This document shows positions 8,243 through 17,895 of a stretch of DNA of 48,195 bases, piece by piece (the stretch's first letter is position 1; each line of letters opens with the position of its first letter). The notes under the pieces are model-generated. The model saw only the letters and a program-made list of their open reading frames with translations. It was not told the origin of the DNA and ran no database searches. Source of the stretch: an uncultured Lachnospiraceae bacterium (lineage in GTDB: Bacteria; Bacillota; Clostridia; Lachnospirales; Lachnospiraceae); contig CADAXW010000021.1 in assembly GCA_902792005.1 (NCBI GenBank), positions 1 to 48,195 of the forward strand. The letters run 5' to 3'. A program made the position numbers and the translations under genes.

Positions 8243-9051
8243 AGATCATGGTCATAGATGATGAGCGGCCGGCACTCTACTTACTTACGGAAATGCTGCA
8301 GTCACTTCGACCGGATGCTGAGATCGTAGCATTTGAGGATGTGGATGACTACCTGGCCTATGATAAAAAGCAGGATTTTGATGTGGCCTTTCTTGACATC
8401 GAGGTGGGACGGGTCACCGGGATCTGGCTGGCTGAGGAGGTGAAAAAGCATGCACTGCATTGCAATATCATCTTTGTTACAAGCTATTCCCAGTATGCGC
8501 TGGAGGCGTATCATGTCCGTCCCAGCGGATATCTGCTGAAGCCCTTTACCGAGGAGGATATCGAGCAGGAGCTGAAGAACCTGCGCACCCCGGTGGAAGA
8601 GGAGACGGAACGGGTGGATCAGCTGACGGTCATCACCTTCGGCAATTTCATGGTATATAACAAAAAGCGGGAAGCGATACATTTTTCAAGAACCTATTCC
8701 AAGGAGATCCTGGCATATCTCATCGACCGGTGCGGCATGCCGGTGACTACAAGGGATATCGCGGAGGATATCTTCGAGGATCATGAGTTTGGAAAAAACA
8801 GATCGAAGATGATCTCCAAGCTGCTGGGTTATCTCACGCAGGATCTGGCAGATGCAGGTTTTCCTGAGGTGATCGTTCATCAGAATCGGCAGATCCAGAT
8901 CGATCGAAATAAGGTTCACTGCGATCTCTACGACGCGCTGGACGGAAATGAAATGGTTCGAAAGCATTACCATGGTGAGTATATGCTGGACTACTCCTGG
9001 GCGGAAACGGGCTATGCCGCTTCCCTGCTGGAGAATATGGGGGTGAACTAG
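8239..9051 (+). CDS. Response regulator with SARP-like winged-helix output
   Basis: The protein has 270 residues. The receiver domain (1-118) carries D7/D8, phospho-acceptor D53 (AFLDIEVG), T81 and K101 (YLLKPF). The C-terminal half (VITFGNFMVYNKKREAIHFSRTYSKEILAYLIDRCG...) matches the pattern of the winged-helix domain of SARP/AfsR-type activators, where a short beta region precedes three helices. It is neither LytTR nor OmpR in motif. The ATG overlaps the kinase stop (ATGA), so translation is coupled. Targets could include the direct repeats at 6721-6771. The subfamily call for the output domain is from memory of consensus and is moderate. Confidence 0.85.
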   Translation: MKIMVIDDERPALYLLTEMLQSLRPDAEIVAFEDVDDYLAYDKKQDFDVAFLDIEVGRVTGIWLAEEVKKHALHCNIIFVTSYSQYALEAYHVRPSGYLLKPFTEEDIEQELKNLRTPVEEETERVDQLTVITFGNFMVYNKKREAIHFSRTYSKEILAYLIDRCGMPVTTRDIAEDIFEDHEFGKNRSKMISKLLGYLTQDLADAGFPEVIVHQNRQIQIDRNKVHCDLYDALDGNEMVRKHYHGEYMLDYSWAETGYAASLLENMGVN

Positions 9052-9095
9052 GGCGAACTCGGTTTAGTATAATATTCCTGTAAGGCGTATTTATT

Positions 9096-9123
9096 CAGAT
9101 GTCCAATGATGGATGGATGTCTG
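9096..9123 (+). other. Hairpin in the 281-nt gap after the response regulator
   Basis: CAGATGTCC (9096-9104) pairs with GGATGTCTG (9115-9123) through nine pairs including two G-T wobbles. A TATAAT (9068-9073) lies just upstream without a convincing -35, and the terminator at 9152-9195 lies downstream. The stretch could be the 3' untranslated region of the operon or encode a short RNA. I see no ORF with a ribosome site in it. Confidence 0.3.
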
Positions 9124-9151
9124 ATACCTGTACGGACGTCTTATCCCCCCT

Positions 9152-9195
9152 ATAGGCAGGTGTTCGGAAACGAATGGCTGCCTATTATTTTTTTT
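9152..9195 (+). terminator. Intrinsic terminator after the two-component operon
   Basis: ATAGGCAG (from 9152) pairs with CTGCCTAT (ending at 9185). The stem continues inward through TTCG/CGAA around a GAAA tetraloop, and a long T-tract follows (about 9186-9195). Confidence 0.85.
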
Positions 9196-9286
9196 AAGGA
9201 GGATGGGCTGCACGAAAACAGGCTTTCCATGAGGCGCCGGAAATAAGGCGGCAGAACAGAAATTTCTGTACTGTCACCTCGTTTTT

Positions 9287-9295
9287 TGGTATAAT
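9287..9295 (+). promoter_or_regulatory. Extended -10 promoter for the sseB-like gene
   Basis: TGG followed by TATAAT (9290-9295) is a full extended -10. The -35 region is poor. It lies 37 nt upstream of the start codon, with GGAGGAG between. Confidence 0.6.
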
Positions 9296-9332
9296 CATAG
9301 GATATATAACCATGTTTTGGAGGAGATAAGCT

Positions 9333-9821
9333 ATGAATGTTGAAATAAACAATCCCCTGAAAAATCCGACTCTGGATAAATATCTGGAGGAGCGGAGAGA
9401 TCTGAAGCCGGGCAGTGAGGATTTCATGCAGTGCATGAATGTGATCGCACGGGAGATCGCGCTGGAAGGAAAGTTCCTGGCACCGATCAAGGCAGCACCG
9501 GAGGCAGTGGATATGAAGCCCAACGGGACCGGAAGACTGAAGGAAGGAAATTCCTTCTCCTTTGTTCAGCTGACTGCACCGGACGGAACACAGTTCTTCC
9601 CGGCATTTACCAACTGGATGGAGGTTCGGAAGGGAGATATGTTCCTCAGCGAGGATACCATGTGCCTTACGCTTACCTTCGACGATTATATGACCATCGT
9701 TGAGGATGATGCCGGTGTTGTTGTGAATCCCTTCAGCGACAATGTCATTTTTCCCAATGAAGGGCTGAAGCATATGGCAGGGATGAAGGCAAAGGAGCTG
9801 AGTCAGAAGGCCGGGAAGTAG
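9333..9821 (+). CDS. SseB-family protein
   Basis: This is a 162-residue soluble protein with no signal peptide or membrane segment. The central region (GKFLAPIKAAPEAVD..., FVQLTAPDGTQFFPAFTNWMEVRKG) and the C-terminal block VVVNPFSDNVIFPNEGL follow the SseB N-terminal domain pattern found in many Firmicutes and Actinobacteria, where the function is not established. ATG 9333 has GGAGGAG 7 nt upstream. The next gene starts 3 nt after its stop, so the two are probably co-transcribed. Confidence 0.8.
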   Translation: MNVEINNPLKNPTLDKYLEERRDLKPGSEDFMQCMNVIAREIALEGKFLAPIKAAPEAVDMKPNGTGRLKEGNSFSFVQLTAPDGTQFFPAFTNWMEVRKGDMFLSEDTMCLTLTFDDYMTIVEDDAGVVVNPFSDNVIFPNEGLKHMAGMKAKELSQKAGK

Positions 9822-9824
9822 GGA

Positions 9825-11066
9825 ATGAAATATTGCAGATTTTGCGATAACCGGATAGAGGATGACAGCGAGCTCTGTCCCTTCTGCAACAGGTGGCAGG
9901 GGCAGGAGCTGCCGAGCTACGGCGCTCACGGCCCGCGGGAGAGCGGACCGATGCCGGGAGCCGGGCAGATGCTGCAGTATCATGAGCAGCCGCTGAACAG
10001 TCAGATGCCCCTGTTTCAGTATCAGCCAATGCCGCAGGAAAGCATGCTGCCACAGCGGAAGAAGAGAAAATGGCTTCCCTGGGTCTTTGCGGTGGTCTGT
10101 CTCTTATTTCTGGTGAGCCTGTTCTTCCTGGTGGTGGTTCTCACCAGAAGATCCTTTATCCAGGGAAATGATAAGCTTTTAGCCGGGATACCGACCTTTG
10201 GATATACCATAAACGGAGCGGATTACGGCGAGATGCAGATCAAAGAGCTGACCCTGGTGGAGGCGGAGGGCTTCTTCGAGTTCAAGGCCAGATACCATGT
10301 GACCCTGGAGGATGACCGGATGATCCATCGTCTGACACTGGACGTGGAAGGGAAGTACAGCTTCCCCTTTGGCTGGGATGTGAAAAGCACCAGATGGTCC
10401 GAGAAAACGACGGGAGAGATCGAGATCAAGGAAGCCGGCATGAGGCAGCTGATCAAAAAAGAGGCGGAAAAGGGCGTTCCCACCCATTCCCTGGAGAATC
10501 TCAGCATCACACTGGACCAGACGAAGGGAAATGCATTTCACGGAGTCAGCGTGATCGCAAATGTTCCCGGTTCCATATATCAGGTTCAGGCGGGATATGT
10601 GTTTAAGGGCCAGGTCCTGTTTGACGCGTATCCGACGGATGAAAACATGTATAACTACACGCTTTGCATCCAGCCGGATCAGACACTTTCCTCCTTCTGC
10701 ACCTACGGACTGTATACGGATGTTTCGGAGCTGGTGTTCGTGAAGGAGACGAAATGGGGAGAGCTGCGGGTTCAGATCCTGAATGTGGATTCGGATACCG
10801 TATTATATAACATGAAGATGATCTATAAAAACGGAAGACCGGCAGAGTTCCTGCGGGAACAGAAGGCGGAGCTTCACTGGGATATCGAGGAGGATCCGCT
10901 GACACAGAACCCGATCGCATCGGACCGGATCGGCTGTGAGGCAGACTATGCGGAGCAGGGCTTCCGGCTGCGGATCATTTTCGGATATGATACCATCAAT
11001 GCCTATCTGGATGAGGAGCTGATGGAGCCGCGGAGTGATCCGAGGCTGATGCAGGAGCAGCCCTGA
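9825..11066 (+). CDS. Zinc-ribbon membrane protein of unknown function
   Basis: The 413-residue protein opens with a zinc ribbon (CRFCDNR and CPFCNR, four Cys at about residues 4, 7, 18 and 21). A Pro/Gln/Met-rich linker follows, then one membrane helix (WVFAVVCLLFLVSLFFLVVVL, about 85-105), then about 300 extracytoplasmic residues rich in beta-strand pattern. The ribbon would face the cytoplasm. I do not recognise the extracytoplasmic domain. Zinc ribbon plus single helix plus exported domain is a common Firmicute architecture of unknown role. Its last codons and stop lie in a duplicated 17-bp segment (see repeat at 11039). Confidence 0.75.
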   Translation: MKYCRFCDNRIEDDSELCPFCNRWQGQELPSYGAHGPRESGPMPGAGQMLQYHEQPLNSQMPLFQYQPMPQESMLPQRKKRKWLPWVFAVVCLLFLVSLFFLVVVLTRRSFIQGNDKLLAGIPTFGYTINGADYGEMQIKELTLVEAEGFFEFKARYHVTLEDDRMIHRLTLDVEGKYSFPFGWDVKSTRWSEKTTGEIEIKEAGMRQLIKKEAEKGVPTHSLENLSITLDQTKGNAFHGVSVIANVPGSIYQVQAGYVFKGQVLFDAYPTDENMYNYTLCIQPDQTLSSFCTYGLYTDVSELVFVKETKWGELRVQILNVDSDTVLYNMKMIYKNGRPAEFLREQKAELHWDIEEDPLTQNPIASDRIGCEADYAEQGFRLRIIFGYDTINAYLDEELMEPRSDPRLMQEQP

Positions 11067-11087
11067 GCGCTCCGAGGCTGATGCAGG
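11039..11087. repeat. 17-bp direct repeat straddling a stop codon
   Basis: TCCGAGGCTGATGCAGG occurs at 11039-11055, inside the last codons of the zinc-ribbon gene, and again at 11071-11087, just after its stop, 32 bp apart. The flanking CTGAG is also shared. The pattern suggests a recent local duplication of the gene's 3' end. Confidence 0.85.
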
Positions 11088-11109
11088 GACACCGCTGAGG
11101 GGGTTTTCC

Positions 11110-11138
11110 TTGTAAATACAGGGAAAGAAGAGTAATAT
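11110..11138 (+). promoter_or_regulatory. Candidate promoter for the P-type ATPase
   Basis: -35 TTGTAA (11110-11115), 17-bp spacer and -10 TAATAT (11133-11138) lie 30 nt upstream of the ATG. Confidence 0.5.
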
Positions 11139-11168
11139 ATACTCATTGATATTGGGAAGAAACAGTTT

Positions 11169-13580
11169 ATGAAGAAATCGCAGGAACTGCAGGAACTGAA
11201 GAAGAAAGAGCTGATGGCAGAGTTTGAACGGGAGCCGGACATGAACGGTCTTTCGACGGAGGAAGCACTTCGGAGAGAGAACGACGGTCTGTCGAATGCG
11301 ATCCCGGATCAGAGCTCACAGACGGTTGCAGGTATTATCATTAGTAATGTCTGCACTTATTTCAATGCCATCTTTTTCGGTCTTGCGATCCTCGTCATCG
11401 TTGCAGGTGCTTATAAGGACCTGATGTTCATGCCGATCATCATTGCCAACATGATCATCGGTATCGTTCAGCAGCTCCGTGCCAAGAAGGTTCTGGATAA
11501 TCTGTCCCTTCTGGATACGACGGAGTATACCGTGATCCGCGACGGAAAGGAACAGGTCGTGGATATCGCGAAGCTGGTGCTGGGCGACCTGGTGGTCCTT
11601 TCGGCGGGACAGCAGATCCCGGCGGATGCTGAGGTGGTGGAAGGAAAGATCTCCGCAAATGAGGCGCTTCTCACTGGAGAATCGGATGAGATCGAAAAGA
11701 GGCATGGTGCGGAGCTGATGTCCGGAAGCTTTGTGGTCTCCGGAAGCTGTAAGGCCAGACTGATCCGCGTGGGAAGTGATTCCTATGCTGCGAAGCTGAC
11801 GGCGAAGGCCAAGGAGGTTAAGCAGAAGAAGTCGGAGCTGATCCGTGATATCGAGATCATCGTTATGGTAGCCGGCATTATCATCATTCCCGTGGGCGGC
11901 GGCCTTTTATATCAGGCCCTGGCGGTGAATCATCATACCTTCCAGGAGTCCGTTGTAAGTATGGTGGGTGCCGTGATCGGTATGATCCCGGAGGGACTTT
12001 ACCTCCTGCTTACCATCGCACTGACCGTGAGCTCGGCGAAGCTGGCACGGAACAAGGTCATGCTGCATGACATGAAGAGTATCGAAACGCTGGCGCGGGT
12101 GGATGTGCTTTGCGTTGATAAGACAGGAACCATCACAAATGATGTGATGACCGTTACGGCAGTCTTTGCTCCGAAGGGCCGGAGTGAGGCTGAGAAGACA
12201 GAAGCGGAAGAACTTCTCGCCCGTTATGTGCATACCGTGCCGGACGGAAATATCACCATGGTGGCACTGCAGAAGCATTATACGGATAAACAGCCGCTGG
12301 AGACGACTGCGGTTTTACCCTTCAGCTCCAAGACAAAGTATTCCGAGATCCAGATGGCCAGCGGGATCTATCGTCTGGGCGCTCCGGAGTTCCTTCTTTC
12401 GGAGGCGCAGCTGGAGGAGAACCGGGAGGGGATCGAGACCTACACCGGAAAAGGGCAGCGCGTGCTTGCACTGATCCGGAGAACGGATAACGGCACGGAG
12501 AAGGATGCAGAGCATGTGACTCCCATCCTCTTTGTCAGCCTGGCCAATGAGATCCGCGAAACGGCACCCGCTACATTTGCGTACTTTAAGGAACAGGGCG
12601 TAAAGGTGAAGGTGATCTCCGGGGATAACCCCCTTACGGTATCTCGGGTTGCAGTGGCAGCGCATATCGACGGAGCAGAGAATTATATCGACGCCGGAAA
12701 GCTTATGACTGAGCGTCATTATCGCGATGCAGTTCAGAAATATACCGTATTCGGACGTGTGAAGCCGGAACAGAAGAAGCGTCTGGTGGAAGCCATCAAG
12801 GCCAACGGACAGCGGGTTGCCATGACCGGAGACGGTGTCAATGACATCCTGGCCATGAAGGAAGCAGACTGCTCCATCGCCATGGGCGGTGGTAGTGATG
12901 CGGCCCGTCAGGCGGCACAGGTCGTCCTGATGGATTCCGACTTCTCCCATATGGAGATGATCGTTACTGAGGGACGCCGGATCATCAATAACATTACGAG
13001 ATCCAGTATCCTGTTCCTGTACAAGAACATTTTCTCACTTGTGCTTGCCGTTTATTCCATCGCTACGGCGACACACTATCCTCTGACCGCAGCAATGATC
13101 TCGCTGGTTTCCGCATTTAATATCGGAATCCCGGGCTTCCTGCTGGCTTTTGAAAATAATAAAAAGAAGCAGCATGGACGTCTGCTGATACGTACCCTGA
13201 TAGGTGCGGCACCGGCAGCGCTGGCCGCATCCATGGTGGTGGCGGTCCTTACGCTGATCGGTGAAAATCTGGAGATGACGGAGAATGAGATCGCGGTTGG
13301 GGCCATGTATACACTGTCAGCCGTGGGATTCGTTATGCTGTTCCGCCAGCTGAGGCCGCTGAACAAGTATCGCTGGCTGGTATTTGGGATCTCTTCGGTG
13401 GGAATGATCATCAGCGTAGCCGCGTTCTGGAATGTATTCGTAAATGTAACGATATCCATCCGGGGAGGCTGGCTGGCCATCGGCGTTGCTGCTATTGGTT
13501 CGATTATCGCACTGTTTATCATGATCCTCTTCGATAAATGGGGAAAATCTCTGATCGGAGTTAAGGACGAAGAAGGCTGA
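11169..13580 (+). CDS. Cation-transporting P-type ATPase, CtpE-like
   Basis: The 803-residue pump has the phosphorylation motif DKTGTITND with D317, the actuator loop LLTGESDEIEK (TGES), the hinge TGDGVNDILAMKEAD and about ten membrane helices (two pairs before the catalytic loop, six after). The N-terminus (GLSTEEALRRENDGLSNAIPDQSSQTVAGIIISN) and IPEGLYLLLT in helix 4 fit the CtpE-like group, whose mycobacterial member takes up calcium. There is no heavy-metal domain and no CPC motif, so it is not a copper/zinc pump. Substrate here is inferred only from family. It is flanked by unrelated genes and is probably monocistronic. Confidence 0.88.
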   Translation: MKKSQELQELKKKELMAEFEREPDMNGLSTEEALRRENDGLSNAIPDQSSQTVAGIIISNVCTYFNAIFFGLAILVIVAGAYKDLMFMPIIIANMIIGIVQQLRAKKVLDNLSLLDTTEYTVIRDGKEQVVDIAKLVLGDLVVLSAGQQIPADAEVVEGKISANEALLTGESDEIEKRHGAELMSGSFVVSGSCKARLIRVGSDSYAAKLTAKAKEVKQKKSELIRDIEIIVMVAGIIIIPVGGGLLYQALAVNHHTFQESVVSMVGAVIGMIPEGLYLLLTIALTVSSAKLARNKVMLHDMKSIETLARVDVLCVDKTGTITNDVMTVTAVFAPKGRSEAEKTEAEELLARYVHTVPDGNITMVALQKHYTDKQPLETTAVLPFSSKTKYSEIQMASGIYRLGAPEFLLSEAQLEENREGIETYTGKGQRVLALIRRTDNGTEKDAEHVTPILFVSLANEIRETAPATFAYFKEQGVKVKVISGDNPLTVSRVAVAAHIDGAENYIDAGKLMTERHYRDAVQKYTVFGRVKPEQKKRLVEAIKANGQRVAMTGDGVNDILAMKEADCSIAMGGGSDAARQAAQVVLMDSDFSHMEMIVTEGRRIINNITRSSILFLYKNIFSLVLAVYSIATATHYPLTAAMISLVSAFNIGIPGFLLAFENNKKKQHGRLLIRTLIGAAPAALAASMVVAVLTLIGENLEMTENEIAVGAMYTLSAVGFVMLFRQLRPLNKYRWLVFGISSVGMIISVAAFWNVFVNVTISIRGGWLAIGVAAIGSIIALFIMILFDKWGKSLIGVKDEEG

Positions 13581-13646
13581 GTGGGTCTGGAACCGGTGGG
13601 AAGGCCGGATCAGGTATGACACAGCCGGATAAGGGAGTAATGGGAA

Positions 13647-15740
13647 ATGAGAGACGGTCATTCATTAAGACTATTAGAGTACATTTATAATTCGGCATCG
13701 ATCCTTAATTTTGGTGCGCTCTTCAGTGACGGAACGGAGAATTTCTGTTCCCCCTCAGAGCCGGCAGTAGGAGATGATATCACCCTGCGTTTTCGTACGG
13801 CAGTCGATAACGTGGACGGTGTTTATGTGGTAGTGAATGAAGACCGTTATGAGATGAAGGTGGCTGAGAAAACCTCGCTCTTTGATTATTATGAGGTTGT
13901 GATCCCGGAGGTAAAGGAACGGATCCGTTACTATTACGAGATCCATGCGGGCAGAGTGGTGGTATACTACAACCGGGTTTCCAAGCATAAGGATCTGAAT
14001 CGGACCTACGATTTCGAGATCTGCCCCGGCTTCCATACGCCCGACTGGGCCAAGGGTGCCGTATTCTATCAGATCTATGTGGATCGCTTCTGTAACGGCG
14101 ATCATACCAATGACGTACTGTCCAATGAGTACTGCTATATCGGACAGCCGGTACGCCGGATCGAGGATTGGAATAAGTATCCCGACAACATGGATGTGGG
14201 GAACTTCTACGGCGGGGATCTTCAGGGTGTTATCAATAAGCTGGACTACCTGAAGAATCTGGGCGTGGACGTAATTTATCTGAACCCCATTTTCGTATCC
14301 CCCTCCAACCACAAATATGATATCCAGGATTACGATTACGTAGATCCGCATTTCGGGAAGATCGTTAAGGATGAGGGCGAGCTTCTTCCGCCGGATTCCC
14401 TGGACAATACAAGAGCAACGAAGTATATCTCCCGTGTTACGAATAAGGAGAATCTCGAGGCCTCCAATCAGGTGTTCATCCGTCTGGTGGAGGAGGCCCA
14501 TAGCAGGAATATGCGGGTGATCCTGGACGGTGTCTTCAATCACTGCGGTTCCTTCAACAAGTGGATGGACCGGGAGAAGATCTACGACAAGAACCCGGAT
14601 TATCCGAAGGGTGCGTATCTCACCGGCGAAAGCCAGTACCGGAAGTTCTTCCGGTTCCAGGATGATTCGGCCTGGCCGGATAACGGAAGCTATAACGGCT
14701 GGTGGGGGCATGATACCCTGCCGAAGCTGAATTATGAAGAGTCCGAAGAACTGTATCAGTACATCCTGAACATCGGAAAGAAGTGGGTTTCTCCGCCCTT
14801 CAATGCAGACGGCTGGCGTCTTGACGTGGCAGCGGATCTGGGTTATTCGGAGGAGTTTAACCATCGCTTCTGGAGAGACTTCCGGAAGGCCGTGAAGGGG
14901 GCAAATCCGGAGGCCATCATCCTTGCGGAGCACTATGGAGATCCCAAGGCATGGCTGATGGGTGACCAGTGGGATACAGTCATGAACTACAGCGCATTTA
15001 TGGAGCCCATCACATGGTTCCTGACGGGCGTTGAGAAGCACAGCGACGAGTTCCGCGGCGACTTCCTGGGAAATCAGGATATGTTCGTCGGATCCATGCG
15101 GCATTACATGTCCACATTTATGGCAGGATCTCTGCAGGTAGCCATGAACGAGCTGTCCAACCATGACCACTCCCGCTTCCTGACACGTACCAACCGCCGG
15201 GTAGGCCGGATCCACACCCTGGGTCCCGAGGCGGCAAATGAAGATGTAAACAAGGGTATCTTCCGACAGGCGGTTGTCTTCCAGATGACCTGGCCGGGAG
15301 CACCCACGATCTATTACGGAGATGAGGCCGGTGTTACAGGCTGGACCGATCCCGACTCCAGACGAACCTATCCCTGGGGATTCGAGGATCATGATCTGAT
15401 CAATTTCCACAGGGAGATGATCCGGATCCACAAGCAGTATGATGCGCTGATGCGCGGCTCGCTGGTATTCCTGCACACTGAATTCAAATGTATCGCCTAC
15501 GGCCGTTTCACCCGGAAGCAGGCGGTGGCCATCGTCATCAACAATGACTATAACGATAAGAAGCTGAACCTGCACATCCGCCATCTGGGTGTGCCCAACA
15601 ACCGCACCATGCGCCGGATCATGCTGACCACGGAGGAAGGATACTCCATCGACTCCCAGACGGTGATCACACAGAACAACCAGATGTCCGTAGTGGTTCC
15701 CAAGATGTCGGCAGCGGTATATGTTTGTGAGTTGGGTTAA
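13647..15740 (+). CDS. GH13 alpha-amylase-family hydrolase (neopullulanase/cyclomaltodextrinase-like)
   Basis: The protein has 697 residues. An N-terminal beta domain (about 25-130, ending ...NRTYDFEICPGFHTPDWAKGAVFYQIYVDRFCNGD) looks like the N-domain of neopullulanase-type enzymes. The catalytic barrel follows: region I DGVFNH, nucleophile D393 in DGWRLDVA, acid/base E428 in ILAEHYGD, and transition-state Asp D507 in ELSNHDHSR. No signal peptide is seen, so it likely acts on imported maltodextrins in the cytoplasm. ATG 13647 has AAGGGAG 9 nt upstream; an ATG at 13640 is out of frame. Exact specificity cannot be read from sequence alone. Confidence 0.9.
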   Translation: MRDGHSLRLLEYIYNSASILNFGALFSDGTENFCSPSEPAVGDDITLRFRTAVDNVDGVYVVVNEDRYEMKVAEKTSLFDYYEVVIPEVKERIRYYYEIHAGRVVVYYNRVSKHKDLNRTYDFEICPGFHTPDWAKGAVFYQIYVDRFCNGDHTNDVLSNEYCYIGQPVRRIEDWNKYPDNMDVGNFYGGDLQGVINKLDYLKNLGVDVIYLNPIFVSPSNHKYDIQDYDYVDPHFGKIVKDEGELLPPDSLDNTRATKYISRVTNKENLEASNQVFIRLVEEAHSRNMRVILDGVFNHCGSFNKWMDREKIYDKNPDYPKGAYLTGESQYRKFFRFQDDSAWPDNGSYNGWWGHDTLPKLNYEESEELYQYILNIGKKWVSPPFNADGWRLDVAADLGYSEEFNHRFWRDFRKAVKGANPEAIILAEHYGDPKAWLMGDQWDTVMNYSAFMEPITWFLTGVEKHSDEFRGDFLGNQDMFVGSMRHYMSTFMAGSLQVAMNELSNHDHSRFLTRTNRRVGRIHTLGPEAANEDVNKGIFRQAVVFQMTWPGAPTIYYGDEAGVTGWTDPDSRRTYPWGFEDHDLINFHREMIRIHKQYDALMRGSLVFLHTEFKCIAYGRFTRKQAVAIVINNDYNDKKLNLHIRHLGVPNNRTMRRIMLTTEEGYSIDSQTVITQNNQMSVVVPKMSAAVYVCELG

Positions 15741-15749
15741 AGGAGGGGC

Positions 15750-15860
15750 CCGCTGTGCGGAGCACAGTGGGAGGATGCCTTTAATCCGAGCGAAGCGAGG
15801 ACATCCGATGCGAAGCAGCGGCGCACGGCGAAGCCGTGAGACAGACCGCGAAGCGGGCTG
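15750..15860. repeat. Cluster of five hairpins with GNA triloops
   Basis: Five consecutive small hairpins fill the gap upstream of uvrB. H1 15750-15770 has a 9-bp stem and GGA loop. H2 15785-15801 (TCCGAGCGAAGCGAGGA) has a GAA loop with tandem G-A mismatches. H3 15805-15821 (CCGATGCGAAGCAGCGG) has a GAA loop. H4 15824-15838 (CACGGCGAAGCCGTG) is a perfect 6-bp stem. H5 15842-15860 is a CCGC/GCGG stem with flanking CAG/CTG. Four share the core GCGAAGC, known as an exceptionally stable DNA mini-hairpin. GGTTAAAGGAGGG occurs at both ends of the region (from 15735 and from 15871). No T-tract, so not a terminator. Confidence 0.75.
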
Positions 15861-15885
15861 TATGCCATAGGTTAAAGGAGGGACC

Positions 15886-17895
15886 ATGTCAGAGTCTCTG
15901 TTTCATTTGGAAGCACCATACGAACCTACGGGTGATCAACCCCGGGCCATTGAAGAACTGGTCCGGGGTTTTGAGGCCGGAAAGAAACAGCAGACACTGC
16001 TGGGCGTCACCGGTTCCGGCAAGACCTTTACCATGGCAAATGTGATCAAGGCGCTGAACAAGCCGACCCTGATCATTTCCCACAACAAGACTCTGGCAGC
16101 CCAGCTGTACGGGGAGATGAAGGCATTCTTCCCGGAGAATGCAGTGGAGTATTTCGTGTCCTACTACGATTATTATCAGCCGGAGGCATACGTGCCCTCC
16201 AGCGATACCTATATCGCGAAGGACTCCTCCATGAATGACGAGATCGATAAGCTGCGTCACAGCGCCACAGCTGCGCTGATCGAGCGAAAGGACGTGATCG
16301 TGGTAGCATCCGTTTCCTGTATCTACGGAATCGGAAATCCCGAGGATTATAAGGCCATGATGCTTTCGCTCCGCCCCGGCATGCAGATCGACAGGGACGA
16401 GCTCATCGGACGTCTGATCGATATGCAGTACACCCGGAATGAGATGGACTTCAAGCGCAGCACATTTCGCGTAAAGGGAGATGTGCTGGATATCATCCCG
16501 GCGAATACGAATGAGAATGCGATCCGCATCGAATTCTTCGGAGATGAGATCGACCGGATCTCCGAGTTTGATCCTCTGACAGGAGAGGTGAAGAGAAATG
16601 TGAATTTCTCGGCCATCTTCCCTGCATCCTACTATGTGATCGCCCATGAGAAGATGGAGCGGGCACTGAAGGAGATTGAGGAAGAGCTGGAAGAGCGGGT
16701 GGCTTACTTTAAAGCCCATGATAAGCTGCTGGAGGCACAGCGGATCCGGGAGAGAACGGAATTCGACATCGAGATGCTGCGTGAAACGGGCATCTGCTCC
16801 GGCATCGAGAACTATACACGGATCCTGGCGGGCGGCAAGCCCGGAGATCCGCCGGATACCCTGATGGATTTCTTCGGGGATGATTACCTGCTCATTGTGG
16901 ACGAGTCCCATATGACCCTCCCTCAGGTCCGGGGTATGTTCGGCGGAAATAAGGCAAGGAAGCAGACCCTCATTGATTTCGGCTTCCGTCTGCCTTCGGC
17001 CATGGACAACCGGCCCTTGTCCTTTGATGAGTTCGAGACAAGGATCGATAAGGTCATGTATGTTTCGGCAACGCCGGGCCCCTATGAAGAGGAGCATGAG
17101 GAGTATCGTACCGAGCAGATCATCCGTCCCACCGGACTGCTGGATCCCCCCATTGACGTGCGTCCTGTGACAGGTCAGATCGATGATCTCTATCAGGAGA
17201 TCCAGAAGGAGACCGCGGCCGGCCATAAGGTGCTGGTTACCACCATGACCAAGCGTATGGCGGAGGAGCTGACGAAGTACCTTCAGGGTCTGGATGTTAA
17301 GGTGAAGTATCTTCATTCCGATATCGACACCATGGAGCGGACGGAGATCGTTCGGGATCTTCGCCTGGGTGTTTTTGATGTGCTGGTGGGTATCAACCTG
17401 CTTCGTGAAGGACTGGATATCCCGGAGATCACGCTGGTTGCGATCCTGGATGCAGATAAGGAGGGCTTCCTGCGTTCCGGCACATCCCTGGTCCAGACCG
17501 TGGGACGTGCGGCCAGAAATGTGGACGGCCACGTGATCATGTATGCAGACGTGATCACAGACTCCATGAAATATGCCATCGACGAGACCAACCGCCGCCG
17601 GGCGCTTCAGCAGGCCTACAATGATGCAAACGGGATCACGCCCCAGACCATTCAGAAGGCAGTGCGGGAGCTCATCACCACCAGCGTGGAGGATGAGAAG
17701 GCAGCTGCAGGAAAGCGGGCACGGTTCACGAAGGAAGATCCGGATCTGATGAGCAAAAAGGAGCTGAAGAAGGAGATCGACCGACTGACCCGCCGTATGA
17801 ATAAAGAGGCTGCAGAGCTGAACTTCGAGGTTGCCGCTCAGCTGAGAGATGAGATCAAGGAGCTGAAGGTAACCCTGAGGGATATGGAATCATAA
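15886..17895 (+). CDS. uvrB: Excinuclease ABC subunit B
   Basis: The 669-residue UvrB is the DNA-damage-verifying helicase-like subunit of nucleotide excision repair. Walker A is GVTGSGKT (residues 40-47). The beta-hairpin that inserts between strands is in [21 protein letters not shown]. Helicase motifs include [27 protein letters not shown] and the motif VI region [11 protein letters not shown]-terminal UVR domain ([30 protein letters not shown]) contacts UvrC. Start ATG 15886 follows AAAGGAGGGACC. uvrA follows 67 nt downstream; uvrC is not in the window. Its last codons form the first unit of a tandem repeat. Confidence 0.97.
   Translation: MSESLFHLEAPYEPTGDQPRAIEELVRGFEAGKKQQTLLGVTGSGKTFTMANVIKALNKPTLIISHNKTLAAQLYGEMKAFFPENAVEYFVSYYDYYQPEAYVPSSDTYIAKDSSMNDEIDKLRHSATAALIERKDVIVVASVSCIYGIGNPEDYKAMMLSLRPGMQIDRDELIGRLIDMQYTRNEMDFKRSTFRVKGDVLDIIPANTNENAIRIEFFGDEIDRISEFDPLTGEVKRNVNFSAIFPASYYVIAHEKMERALKEIEEELEERVAYFKAHDKLLEAQRIRERTEFDIEMLRETGICSGIENYTRILAGGKPGDPPDTLMDFFGDDYLLIVDESHMTLPQVRGMFGGNKARKQTLIDFGFRLPSAMDNRPLSFDEFETRIDKVMYVSATPGPYEEEHEEYRTEQIIRPTGLLDPPIDVRPVTGQIDDLYQEIQKETAAGHKVLVTTMTKRMAEELTKYLQGLDVKVKYLHSDIDTMERTEIVRDLRLGVFDVLVGINLLREGLDIPEITLVAILDADKEGFLRSGTSLVQTVGRAARNVDGHVIMYADVITDSMKYAIDETNRRRALQQAYNDANGITPQTIQKAVRELITTSVEDEKAAAGKRARFTKEDPDLMSKKELKKEIDRLTRRMNKEAAELNFEVAAQLRDEIKELKVTLRDMES

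Noticed and set aside
13755-15887. A 710-codon minus-strand open frame opposite the GH13 gene.
   Set aside because: Long antisense frames are common opposite GC-biased genes here; the plus strand has full catalytic motifs and the antisense product looks like no protein family.
15889-17532. A 547-codon minus-strand open frame opposite uvrB.
   Set aside because: Shadow of the uvrB codon pattern; no start signal and no recognisable domain.
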